A stretch of DNA of 64,000 nucleotides, taken from the NCBI GenBank assembly GCA_025356015.1, contig JANXYO010000069.1, positions 1 through 64,000 of the forward strand. Reading direction: 5' to 3'. The number at the start of each line of letters is the position of its first letter. Position 1 is the stretch's first letter. The notes beneath the pieces are model-generated. The model did no database searches and was not told where the DNA came from. It saw only the letters and a program-made list of their open reading frames with translations. The stretch comes from Spirochaetaceae bacterium (GTDB lineage: Bacteria; Spirochaetota; Spirochaetia; Treponematales; Rectinemataceae). The translations under genes and the position numbers were made by a program. Positions 31,096 through 38,999 of the stretch are shown piece after piece.

Positions 31096-32186
31096 TGGGC
31101 CCCGTAGCGCCGCAGAAAGCCGCCTGGGCAAGCAAGGAACAGGAGGGCAAGACCGTGAGCAGAACAAGCCAGGAATCTGTGCGGGGGCGCCTGGAGAGGT
31201 CCAATGCCCTCCGCGCGAACATAAAGCGGGTCTACATCTACGTCTTCCTGGTCCTCATCGTCGCGATCTTCAGCGTCGCGAAGCTCGGCCAGGTCGAGAT
31301 GTTCGGCCGAGGGCACTTCCTGAGCCCCAACAGCATCGTCAACCTCCTGCGCAGCGCCGTGCCCATCATGACCCTGGCCGGTGCCTTCACCCTCCTCATG
31401 ATCTCGGGCTACATAGACCTCTCGGTCGGTAGCGCGATGAGCCTCGCCGCCGTCGTCTTCGCCCTCATGATCAGGAGCGGAGCAAGCCTCCCGGCCTCGA
31501 TCGCCGGCGTCCTCGTCATGGGCATCGCCCTGGGCGCGATCAACGGCTTCCTTGTCATGAAGCTCCGGATCACTCCGGTCATCGCGACCCTCGTCACCTT
31601 GAACCTCTACAAGGGCATCGCCCTCCTCATCGTCCCCGACGGCCTTTCGGCCATCAAGGGCACGGCCGAGGCGCCCATGCCGGCATGGATCAACGACTAC
31701 GCGCGCAAGGACGTCCTCCTGGGACTTCCCTGGGCCTTCTACGTCGCCCTCCTCGTGATAGCCGCCCTCGTCATCCTCCAGAGGAAGACGATCATCGGCA
31801 AGTACGCGGCGGCGATCGGCGGCAACCGCACGGCCGCCGAGCTCTCGGGCATAAGCGCCGTCAAGATGGTCTGGATCCTGTACGCCGCGGTTGGCGCCTT
31901 CGCGGCCCTCGCCGGCATATCCCGGGCGAGCTACATGTCCCTGGGCGATCCATTGTCTGGCGACAACATGGAGCTGGACTGCATCATCGCCGTCCTCCTG
32001 GGCGGCACCGCCTTCTCCGGCGGCGAGGGCTCGGTCGCCAAGACCATCGTCGGCGCCCTCATCATCATGTGCGTGACGACGGGGCTCATGACCGTCATTC
32101 CGGCGTACTGGCAGACCGTCGCCAAGGCGAGCGTCCTCCTCATCGCCGTCATCCTCAACCACCTCCTGGTCAGGGTGAAGGCTTAA
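31095..32186 (+). CDS. Sugar ABC transporter permease 2 (right arm)
   Basis: 363 residues, same family. LLMISGYIDLSVGSAMSLAA, GAINGFLVMKLRITPVIATL, AIGGNRTAAELSGISAVKM and LLGGTAFSGGEGSVAKTI. The N-terminal 45 residues are polar and charged. I prefer ATG 31095, five bases after AGGAGG; the overlapping GTG 31092 is possible. It is the last gene of the right arm, and the convergent diguanylate cyclase-hemerythrin gene ends 66 bases further on. Confidence 0.9.
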   Translation: MGPVAPQKAAWASKEQEGKTVSRTSQESVRGRLERSNALRANIKRVYIYVFLVLIVAIFSVAKLGQVEMFGRGHFLSPNSIVNLLRSAVPIMTLAGAFTLLMISGYIDLSVGSAMSLAAVVFALMIRSGASLPASIAGVLVMGIALGAINGFLVMKLRITPVIATLVTLNLYKGIALLIVPDGLSAIKGTAEAPMPAWINDYARKDVLLGLPWAFYVALLVIAALVILQRKTIIGKYAAAIGGNRTAAELSGISAVKMVWILYAAVGAFAALAGISRASYMSLGDPLSGDNMELDCIIAVLLGGTAFSGGEGSVAKTIVGALIIMCVTTGLMTVIPAYWQTVAKASVLLIAVILNHLLVRVKA

Positions 32187-32252
32187 GGCGTAGGGACTCG
32201 GGACCAAGGCCGGAGCCCTGGCCAGCCTGGGGGCGCCCGCGCCGGCGCAGTT

Positions 32253-33863
32253 CTAGGGAGGGGTCGACCTCATTCCGCGCGCCGCCCCTTTAGGGCCTGT
32301 CACCCGGGTCAGGGCGAAGAACTTGACGTCCTCGGCCTGGATGTGGCCGAGGATGAGGTCGTCGACCAGGAAGCCGCAGAACTCGCCTAGGTCCATCTGA
32401 CCCGCCAGGAGACGGCTTCCTAGGCCATTCAGCTCGGCGACGAGGCGGCGGTGGAGCTCGGCGTGCTCCGCGAGCCGTGGGAAAGCCGCGAGGGAGAGCA
32501 GGCCCTCCTCATCGGCAAAATGCCGGACCGCGGTGTCGATGAGACGCTGGAAGTAGGGACCAAGCGTCGAGGGCGGGGAGTCGGGGGGCAGGTCCAGGAA
32601 ATCCTGGGCGAGCTCGAGGAGGACCCTGTGCTCGTCGTCGATGAGGCGGTTGCCCGACTCCAGCTCGGCCTGCAGCTCAAGGCGCACCAGGGACTGCTGC
32701 GAGTACTCCTCTGGGCCAAGGCAGGCGACGCGGTTCCGGCCTCCGCGCTTGGCCCGATACAGGGCGCGGTCAACGCGTCTAAATAGCTCGCCCAGCCCCT
32801 CCCCGGGTTTCCACTGCGTCACCCCGAGGCTCGCCGTCACCGTGCCGACCTTTGGATGCAGCTCGTCCGAGAGGGCACGGCGGATCTTCTCGGCGAGGAC
32901 CGCGGCACCGTCAAGGTCGGTGTGGGGGGCAAGGACGAGGAATTCCTCGCCGCCCCAGCGGAAGATCCTGTCGGTGTCGCGGATCATCCCGCGCGACAGG
33001 GAGGCGGCGCGGACCAGGACCCCGTCGCCCCTCTCGTGGCCCCAGGCATCGTTCACATGCTTGAAGTGGTCGAGATCCAGCAGGACAAGGGAGAGGGGCT
33101 GGGGGTAGCGGCCCGCCCTTTCCATCTCGGCCGCGACGACGCTCTCCAGGTGGTGGCGGTTCCCAAGGCCGGTGAGCTTGTCGGTCGTGGCGAGCTCGGC
33201 CAGGGAACGGTTCCTCCGCTCAAGCTCGCCGAGGAGGGCCGAGATATCGAGGCCGATGACCAGGCCTCCCCAGAGCACCGAGAAGAAGACCAGGAGGCCG
33301 ACGGTGTAGCTGCCCACTAGGTCCTGGTCCATCGCCATCGCACCGCTGTCCCTGAACGCGAGGATCAGGATGAACCTCAGCATGAATCCCCCCATGTAGA
33401 CCAGGGCGACCACCCAGGCCGAGCGTCTCATGAAGGCCGCGATGGTCGGCCTCCCCCCTTCGAGGGCCACGAGGAACTCCGCGGCAAGCAGGATCGCGAA
33501 CAGGGACATCGAAGCGGCCCTGAGCATGGAGGCCCCGCCGAAGAGGATCTGGCAGAGGAGGCAGATGGCGAGGTAGAGGCCGAAGCGCCTGGGCCAGGGC
33601 CTCGGGTGGCCAAGGCTTGTGCGCAGGCCCCAGGCCAGGCAGAGCTGGAAGGCGGCGTCGAGGAGGCTGGCGGCCGAAACGCTCAGGAGGGAGCCCCGGC
33701 TTCCCTGCCAAAGCATGATGGTGGATCCCAGGCCGGCGCAGACATAGGCCGCGGCATAGATGTAGAGGGACCTCTCCCGCCTGAACGCCGCGAAGGCCAC
33801 GGCAATCAGGGCGACCGCGGCGGATACGAGGATCAGCATTATCGCAAGAGAGGGCGTGTCCAC
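32253..33863 (-). CDS. Diguanylate cyclase fused to a C-terminal hemerythrin domain
   Basis: 536 residues. Six to seven membrane helices span residues 5-215. The GGDEF domain lies at about 232-390, with active loop RWGGEEF and an RxxD inhibition site just upstream (RDTDRIFRWGGEEF). A bacteriohemerythrin domain lies at about 405-520, with all ligands visible: His in IDDEHRVLLEL, His and Glu in RHFADEEGLL, two His in LAEHAELHRRL, and His and Asp in LGHIQAEDVKFF. The di-iron site should bind O2, so c-di-GMP output is probably tuned by oxygen. It ends the chemosensory gene run (CheW is 43 bases upstream). A decayed receiver-hemerythrin gene lies at 2720-3284. Confidence 0.92.
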   Translation of the reverse strand: MDTPSLAIMLILVSAAVALIAVAFAAFRRERSLYIYAAAYVCAGLGSTIMLWQGSRGSLLSVSAASLLDAAFQLCLAWGLRTSLGHPRPWPRRFGLYLAICLLCQILFGGASMLRAASMSLFAILLAAEFLVALEGGRPTIAAFMRRSAWVVALVYMGGFMLRFILILAFRDSGAMAMDQDLVGSYTVGLLVFFSVLWGGLVIGLDISALLGELERRNRSLAELATTDKLTGLGNRHHLESVVAAEMERAGRYPQPLSLVLLDLDHFKHVNDAWGHERGDGVLVRAASLSRGMIRDTDRIFRWGGEEFLVLAPHTDLDGAAVLAEKIRRALSDELHPKVGTVTASLGVTQWKPGEGLGELFRRVDRALYRAKRGGRNRVACLGPEEYSQQSLVRLELQAELESGNRLIDDEHRVLLELAQDFLDLPPDSPPSTLGPYFQRLIDTAVRHFADEEGLLSLAAFPRLAEHAELHRRLVAELNGLGSRLLAGQMDLGEFCGFLVDDLILGHIQAEDVKFFALTRVTGPKGAARGMRSTPP

Positions 33864-33905
33864 CCCATAAGCATAGATCGCCCGCGCGATGGATGCCAGA
33901 ACTTA

Positions 33906-34421
33906 CTATGCCCCCGTCAGCGCCTTCCCTGCGTCCTGGCCAAGCTCATCTCTGACCAGCCAGAGTTCCTTGTCGGAGAAGACCCTCTCGGTATCCAGTA
34001 TGACGACGAATTCCCCGTCCTTCTTGGCTATCGCGTGGACGATGTTGGAGTTCAGCTGCATGCCAAAACGCGGCGGCGCCTCGAGGTCCTTCTTCTCGCA
34101 GCGCATCACCCCCTTCACGGCATCGACGAGGGCGCCTATGAGGGTCGCCTCGCCCTCGTGCACGAGGTCGACAATGATGATCGAGGTGTCCACGGTGTTG
34201 TCGACGGCGCTCATGCCGAACTTCCTGTGCAGGTCGACGACGGGTATGACGCTGCCACGCAGGTTTATGACCCCCGCGAGGAAGTCCATCGAGCTCGGAA
34301 GCGGGGTGATCTGCACCAGGGACATGACCTCGTGCACCTTCAGGACATCGAAGGCGTAGCTCCTGCCCGCGAGGTGGAATCGAAGGTACTGCGACTGCTC
34401 GGTCGCCCGAAGCTCATTCAT
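33906..34421 (-). CDS. cheW: Chemotaxis coupling protein CheW
   Basis: 171 residues with the CheW-like SH3 pair of beta barrels: YLRFHLAGRSYAFDVLKVHE, ITPLPSSMDFLAGVINLRGS (the NLRG motif), VIPVVDLHRKFGM, and VILDTERVFSDKE near the end. It bridges the MCP and CheA encoded immediately upstream in the same operon (14 bases from the MCP stop). The C-terminal 20 residues are an extra tail. Cytoplasmic. No second cheW is visible here. Confidence 0.93.
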   Translation of the reverse strand: MNELRATEQSQYLRFHLAGRSYAFDVLKVHEVMSLVQITPLPSSMDFLAGVINLRGSVIPVVDLHRKFGMSAVDNTVDTSIIIVDLVHEGEATLIGALVDAVKGVMRCEKKDLEAPPRFGMQLNSNIVHAIAKKDGEFVVILDTERVFSDKELWLVRDELGQDAGKALTGA

Positions 34422-34435
34422 GTTCCCTCCCCGCC

Positions 34436-35989
34436 TTAATAGCGCTCGAACTCTTCATCGTCAGCGCCCTCGTGCGCGACGTGCGCGGCCTTGGGCCTTG
34501 CGGTCTGGGCCGACAGCGCGGCCTTGTGCCCCTCAAGGGGCCTTATCGCTGTCGTGCGCCCGCCAGGGCCCCTAGCCGGTGCGGCGCGCGATGGCCGCCC
34601 CTTGTCCCTCGGCGCGGGCTCCCCGGCGCCCCTCTTTCCCGTCCTGAGCAGGTTTACCGAGTCGCTCATCATCTCCGCCTGGGAGGCGAGCTCCTCGGCC
34701 GTCGCGGCGAGCTCCTCGGCGCTCGCCGCGTTCTCCTGGACGACGCTGCTCAGCTGCTGGACAGCCTTGTTGATCTGCTGGACTCCGTTCGCCTGTTCCC
34801 CGCTCGCGGCGTTGATCTCGGTAACGAGATCGGCCGTCTTCTGGATGTCGGGTACCAGATGCTCGAGCATGGCTCCCGCGCCTTCCGCCGTGGCCACGCT
34901 GTCCCTCGACAGGTCCTCGATCTCCTTGGCGGCTCCCTGGCTCCGTTCCGCCAGCTTCTGCACCTCGTTGGCCACCACGGCGAAGCCCCGGCCGTGCTCG
35001 CCGGCCCGGGCTGCCTCGATGGCCGCGTTGAGCGACAGGAGGTTGGTCTGCCGCGCTATCTCCTGGATCACCATGACGCGCTCCGAGATGTCCTTCATCG
35101 CCTTGAGGGTCCTGGTCACTGCCTGGCCGCTCTCCTTCGCGTCGAGGGCCGACCTCGAGGCTATCTTCTCGGTCTGGCTCGCGTTGTCGGCATTCTGCCT
35201 GATCGTCGCTGTCAGCTCCTCGAGGCTCGAGGAAACCTCCTCAACGCTCGCGGCCTGCTCGTTCGCGCCCTGGGCCATCTGCTGCGAGGAGCCCGAGACC
35301 TGGCCCACGCCCGTGGTCACGTTTTCGGTGGCCCCGTCGATGTCGACCAGGATGCGCAGTATCGAATTGGTTATCAGGAGCCCCATCAGGATCGATATAA
35401 GGACGGCGACCACGATGACGCCCACCATTACCAGCGTCGCGGAGTTGACGAGCTTCTCGTTGTCCTTGTTGGTCTGGCTGACATAGGCCGAGTTGAAATC
35501 GGTCATCGCTTTCAGGCTGGCGGTCAGCGCGTTCACGACAGCGAGCATCGCGGGGCCGTGGACCACGGCCACCCCTTCGCTGTTCTTGTTCGCCAGGCCG
35601 AGGTCCATGACGCGCTTGGCGACGGCCAGGTAGGCGCTCCATGCCTGCCCGAGCTTCTCGAAATTGGCCTTGTCCTCTGCGTTCGTGAAGGAACCAGAAT
35701 AATCCTTGAGCGCCTTCGTCATGTCGGCGACACCGGCATCGTAGGTCTTCGTGGCGGCCTGGTTCAGGGCCTCGTCCGTCGAGATCACGGCGTCCCTGGT
35801 CGCGACCCTTACCTCGTCGTAGGCCCTGAGCATCTCCATGTTCTGCACCAGGCTCACGGTCCCGTTCTCAAAAGACGATGCTTCCGCAGTCCCCATCGCC
35901 TTGAGGCTGAAGATCCCCACAAGGCCGATGGCGGCGGCGATCAGGCTCACCCCCAGAAAGCCAAGCAGCAATTTCGCGCGAAGTGCCAT
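34436..35989 (-). CDS. Methyl-accepting chemotaxis protein without a visible HAMP domain
   Basis: 517 residues. TM1 ([20 protein letters not shown]), a roughly 160-residue helical periplasmic sensor of the 4HB type, and TM2 ([20 protein letters not shown]). The signal domain then begins within about 25 residues, with its hairpin tip at [20 protein letters not shown]. The roughly 50-residue HAMP linker expected after TM2 is not there. The C-terminal 75 residues are disordered and end EEFERY, matching the aromatic-x-x-aromatic pentapeptide that docks CheR/CheB. Neither gene is in the cluster. Partner genes cheA and cheW flank it. Confidence 0.93.
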   Translation of the reverse strand: MALRAKLLLGFLGVSLIAAAIGLVGIFSLKAMGTAEASSFENGTVSLVQNMEMLRAYDEVRVATRDAVISTDEALNQAATKTYDAGVADMTKALKDYSGSFTNAEDKANFEKLGQAWSAYLAVAKRVMDLGLANKNSEGVAVVHGPAMLAVVNALTASLKAMTDFNSAYVSQTNKDNEKLVNSATLVMVGVIVVAVLISILMGLLITNSILRILVDIDGATENVTTGVGQVSGSSQQMAQGANEQAASVEEVSSSLEELTATIRQNADNASQTEKIASRSALDAKESGQAVTRTLKAMKDISERVMVIQEIARQTNLLSLNAAIEAARAGEHGRGFAVVANEVQKLAERSQGAAKEIEDLSRDSVATAEGAGAMLEHLVPDIQKTADLVTEINAASGEQANGVQQINKAVQQLSSVVQENAASAEELAATAEELASQAEMMSDSVNLLRTGKRGAGEPAPRDKGRPSRAAPARGPGGRTTAIRPLEGHKAALSAQTARPKAAHVAHEGADDEEFERY

Positions 35990-36019
35990 TCCTTCCTCCT
36001 TGATTTCTTCCCCGATCTC

Positions 36020-38119
36020 CTACCTGCCAATCCTCGCCCTGACGATCTCAGCTACATCAAGTATCAAGGCGACCGATCCGTCGCCCAGGATGGTCGCCCC
36101 CGATACCGCCTTGATGCTGCTCACAGCCCTCGAGAGGGGCTTTATCACCACCTGTTTTCGCCCAACCACGGCATCGACCTCGAGGCCCACCGACGCGCCC
36201 TCGCTGTTCACGATGACAAGCCTGGCCAGTCCATCGTAGTCCCCGTCGATCATGAGGCTTTCCCGTAGCGCGATGATCGGAATCGTCATCCCGCGCAGGT
36301 TGAGCATCGAATCCCGCCCCCCGGCCCCCCGGGCCGAGGCTGTCATGTCGACGCATTCCTGGACCTGGTTCAGGCCGATCACATAGTTGTGCCCGCCTAT
36401 CATCACAAGGAGGCCATCGATGATGACGAGGGTGAGGGGTATCGAGAGGGTGAGCTTCGCCCCCCGCCCTTCCTCGGAACTCAGGCTCACCTCTCCCCTG
36501 AGGCGTTCAAGGTTGCGCTTGACCACGTCAAGGCCCACTCCGCGGCCCGAAATGTCGGTGGTCTTCTCGGAGGTGGAAAAGCCCGGCTCGAAGACCATCG
36601 ACCTGATCCTCTCCTCGTCTGTCTCTCCCGCCCCGATGAGCCCCTTCTCCACGGCCCGCTCGCGTATCCTTCCCATGTCGAGGCCGGCCCCGTCGTCGGC
36701 GATGCTGATCTCGACGCGTGGGCCAACCTGGCGGGCATCGATCGAGATCGTGGCGACCGGGGCCTTGCCCAGGCGGGAGCGGAGCTCTGGCGTCTCGACC
36801 CCATGGTCTGCCGAGTTGCGGATGATGTGGACCAAGGGGTCCTTCAGGAGCTCGATGACGTTCTTGTCGAGCTCGGTGCTCCCGCCCGAGATCTCGAGAC
36901 GCAGCGGCTTGCCCACCTGGGCCGAAAGGTCGCGGACAAGACGCTGGAAACCCATGAAGAATTCCTGCAGGGGCACTATCCTCATGCTCATGCTCGTGTC
37001 GCGGAGGTCGGCGGAAAGCCTGCCGAGATTCTCCGAAAGGGAGGCGAAGGCCCCGGCTGAATCCTTTTTCGCCTCCTGCTCCATCATCGCCTGAAGGATC
37101 ACGAGCTCCCCAACGAGGTCCATGAGGCCGTCGAGCTTCTCCTTCCTCACGCGGATCGTGGCAGCTTCCTGCCGGCTCTCCCGCTCTGAGCCTATGGTCC
37201 TGACCATGGCCTGCTCGGCGAGGGCAGCCTCCACGTGCTCGGCGCTCACCTTGCCCTTGTCGATCGCCACCGCCCCGAAGGGCTTCTGCTCCTGGCGTAT
37301 CTCCTCCACATCGGAATCCTGGAGGAAGCCCCGGTCGACCAGGATCTCTCCCAGTTTGGGGACCATGATCCCTTCCTCGCCAGCGCCGAGCTCGACCGGG
37401 CTGATCGCGAGCTCACAGTAGTCCTCCACAAATATGAAGACCGAACGGACGGCCTCCAGGTCTTCCCGCGTGGATATCGTGATGAGCCAGGACATGTGCA
37501 GCAGGCTTGGCTCGAGTTCTCCAAGTTCTGGGACAGCTTCGGTTACGGCGGTGACATGGCAGCTGCCCAGGCTCGAGAGCTCCCTGAAAAGGGTTTCCAG
37601 CCTGACCCCGCGATGCAGGAGGTCCTTCTGGGGTCTGAAGCTCAGCCTGAATATCCGCTCCGGCCCGGAACCGGGAGCGGTGACCCGAGGCCTTGGCTCT
37701 CCTTCCTCCGCCTCAGCCGCACGGACTGCCCTTGAAACCCTTTCCCCGGCGCCATCGCCCTCGAGCCCTTCGATGGCCGAGAGGATGCCAAGCCTTTCCT
37801 CGCCCCCGTCACCGCCGGCGAGGAGGAGGGATATGCAGTCCACCGAACGCAATCCGATATCGATGATCCGTGAATCCACCGGGAAGTGGCCCGAGCGGAC
37901 CTCGTCGAAGAGGCTCTCGACATGATGGGTAAAGTCGGCCACCGACTGGAATCCGAACATCGAACCCGAGCCCTTGATGGTGTGCAGGCCCCTGAACACC
38001 TCGTTGACCAGGTCCATGTCCGCCGGCTGCTTCTCGAGGATCACGAGCGAGCCTTCGATAGTCTGGAGCCTGTCCCTGGCCTCCTCAATAAAAAGTGCCT
38101 GGTTGTCCTCGAAGTTCAT
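36020..38119 (-). CDS. cheA: Chemotaxis histidine kinase CheA
   Basis: 699 residues. HPt domain with phospho-His46 (LHTIKGSGSMFGF), a long middle region, a dimerisation helix (RVRKEKLDGLMDLVGELVIL), an ATPase domain (HIIRNSADHGVETPE, DDGAGLD, ISGRGVGLDVVKRN) and a CheW-like domain at the C-terminus (GHNYVIGLNQVQECVDM, GRKQVVIKPL). The middle carries an unusual pair of short units (KLGEILVDRGFLQDSDVEEI and KGKVSAEHVEAALAEQ) in place of a clear CheY-binding P2 domain. ATG 38119 overlaps the STAS gene stop by four bases. The overall make-up suggests a non-flagellar or alternative CheA. Confidence 0.93.
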   Translation of the reverse strand: MNFEDNQALFIEEARDRLQTIEGSLVILEKQPADMDLVNEVFRGLHTIKGSGSMFGFQSVADFTHHVESLFDEVRSGHFPVDSRIIDIGLRSVDCISLLLAGGDGGEERLGILSAIEGLEGDGAGERVSRAVRAAEAEEGEPRPRVTAPGSGPERIFRLSFRPQKDLLHRGVRLETLFRELSSLGSCHVTAVTEAVPELGELEPSLLHMSWLITISTREDLEAVRSVFIFVEDYCELAISPVELGAGEEGIMVPKLGEILVDRGFLQDSDVEEIRQEQKPFGAVAIDKGKVSAEHVEAALAEQAMVRTIGSERESRQEAATIRVRKEKLDGLMDLVGELVILQAMMEQEAKKDSAGAFASLSENLGRLSADLRDTSMSMRIVPLQEFFMGFQRLVRDLSAQVGKPLRLEISGGSTELDKNVIELLKDPLVHIIRNSADHGVETPELRSRLGKAPVATISIDARQVGPRVEISIADDGAGLDMGRIRERAVEKGLIGAGETDEERIRSMVFEPGFSTSEKTTDISGRGVGLDVVKRNLERLRGEVSLSSEEGRGAKLTLSIPLTLVIIDGLLVMIGGHNYVIGLNQVQECVDMTASARGAGGRDSMLNLRGMTIPIIALRESLMIDGDYDGLARLVIVNSEGASVGLEVDAVVGRKQVVIKPLSRAVSSIKAVSGATILGDGSVALILDVAEIVRARIGR

Positions 38120-38442
38120 GCGCTCTCGGTCTTGGAGGCCAGAAGCCTTTTGACATTGATGCCCAACAGATCGGCCACCTGGAGGAGGACATGGCCGGCT
38201 GGCAATGGACGCAGGGCAAGGGACCTCCCCCCGCGCGAGAGGCTCAGTTCGAGGGATAGCAGGAGCTGCAGGAAGCTTACGTCCACGGCGCTAAGGCCGC
38301 TGAGGGCGAGCCTGACCAGAGGCGCCCCGGACTCAAGGGCTTTGCGGAATGCCGAGGCCAGCTCGTCCGATTCGTCGATGCCGGCCCTGCCGTCGATCGA
38401 CAGCAAGAGATCACCGGGCGACTCTGCTATTTGTATATTCAT
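38116..38442 (-). CDS. STAS-domain protein
   Basis: 108 residues, a single STAS domain (MNIQIAESPGDLLLSIDGRA, then GAPLVRLALSGLSAVDVSFLQLL). The Ser of VDVSFLQLLL aligns with the phosphoserine position of anti-sigma-factor antagonists, so it could be part of a partner switch, or a non-phosphorylated CheA accessory. I start at ATG 38442, after GGGAGAG; an ATG 33 bases earlier has no site. It is coupled to cheA by an ATGA overlap. The SpoIIE-type phosphatase at 6210-7613 could be a distant partner, but nothing here proves it. Confidence 0.8.
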   Translation of the reverse strand: MNIQIAESPGDLLLSIDGRAGIDESDELASAFRKALESGAPLVRLALSGLSAVDVSFLQLLLSLELSLSRGGRSLALRPLPAGHVLLQVADLLGINVKRLLASKTESA

Positions 38443-38484
38443 GTACTCTCCCGCGTGAGGAGGCGAGGACACCACTCACTAGGG

Positions 38485-38513
38485 AAGTTACGGAGTACTG
38501 GTGACTATATCAA
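38485..38513 (-). promoter_or_regulatory. Candidate sigma70 promoter for the STAS-cheA-MCP-cheW operon
   Basis: On the minus strand TTGATA (38508-38513), 17 bases, then TAACTT (38485-38490), 43 bases before the STAS ATG. It would let this operon be expressed apart from the kinase and CheY genes upstream. Confidence 0.4.
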
Positions 38514-38561
38514 TCACAATGCTTGTTTTCCAGTGTATGGTTATCCGGAGCGTGGCCGGGT

Positions 38562-38592
38562 CCGGGGGACGGGGCTCGGGCCCATCCCCCGG
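38562..38592 (-). terminator. GC-rich hairpin after the CheY-like gene
   Basis: CCGGGGGATGGG pairs with CCCCGTCCCCCGG shortly after the stop at 38604. There is no T-run, so termination may be weak or protein-dependent. Confidence 0.45.
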
Positions 38593-38603
38593 CACCACAG
38601 GGA

Positions 38604-38999
38604 TCAGGGCAGGAGCTTCAAGGACGCAAGCTCCTCAAGGAGCTTGGCCTTCTGGATGGGCTTGGCGAGGTAGGCGTCGCAGAGGTTGTAATATGCCTTG
38701 CCCACGTTCTTCATGTCGTCCATCGCCGTGGTCATGATGACCCGGGCTCCGTCGGTGACATCGAGGCCCTTGGCCTTTTCCAGGGACCTGATCTCGGTGA
38801 GGGCCTCGTGGCCGTCCATCTCCGGCATCATGATGTCGAGGCAAATGAGCCTGTAGTGCTCCCCCGACTCGAGGGCGAGGCGGACCGCCTCAACCGCTTC
38901 CTTGCCGTTCACGGCAATGTGGGTCTCCCCGTACTTCTTCAGGATCTCCTGGAGGAGCAGGCGGCTCGTGAAATCATCCTCGACAATCAGCGTCTTCAT
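38604..38999 (-). CDS. CheY-like single-domain response regulator
   Basis: 131 residues. [20 protein letters not shown] supplies the acidic pair, [13 protein letters not shown] the phospho-acceptor Asp, [10 protein letters not shown] the switch Thr region, and [12 protein letters not shown] the Lys. The DKxMP/MDG pattern and the [14 protein letters not shown] loop are common among receivers associated with hybrid kinases. The preferred start is 38999. An in-frame ATG ten codons earlier exists. The gene overlaps the end of the hybrid kinase gene by 26 bases, so it is the likely phosphate acceptor of that kinase. Confidence 0.92.
   Translation of the reverse strand: MKTLIVEDDFTSRLLLQEILKKYGETHIAVNGKEAVEAVRLALESGEHYRLICLDIMMPEMDGHEALTEIRSLEKAKGLDVTDGARVIMTTAMDDMKNVGKAYYNLCDAYLAKPIQKAKLLEELASLKLLP

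Noticed and set aside
7683-32186. The island as an integrated mobile element
   Set aside because: No integrase, transposase, tRNA junction or flanking direct repeats were seen, and composition matches the surroundings by eye.
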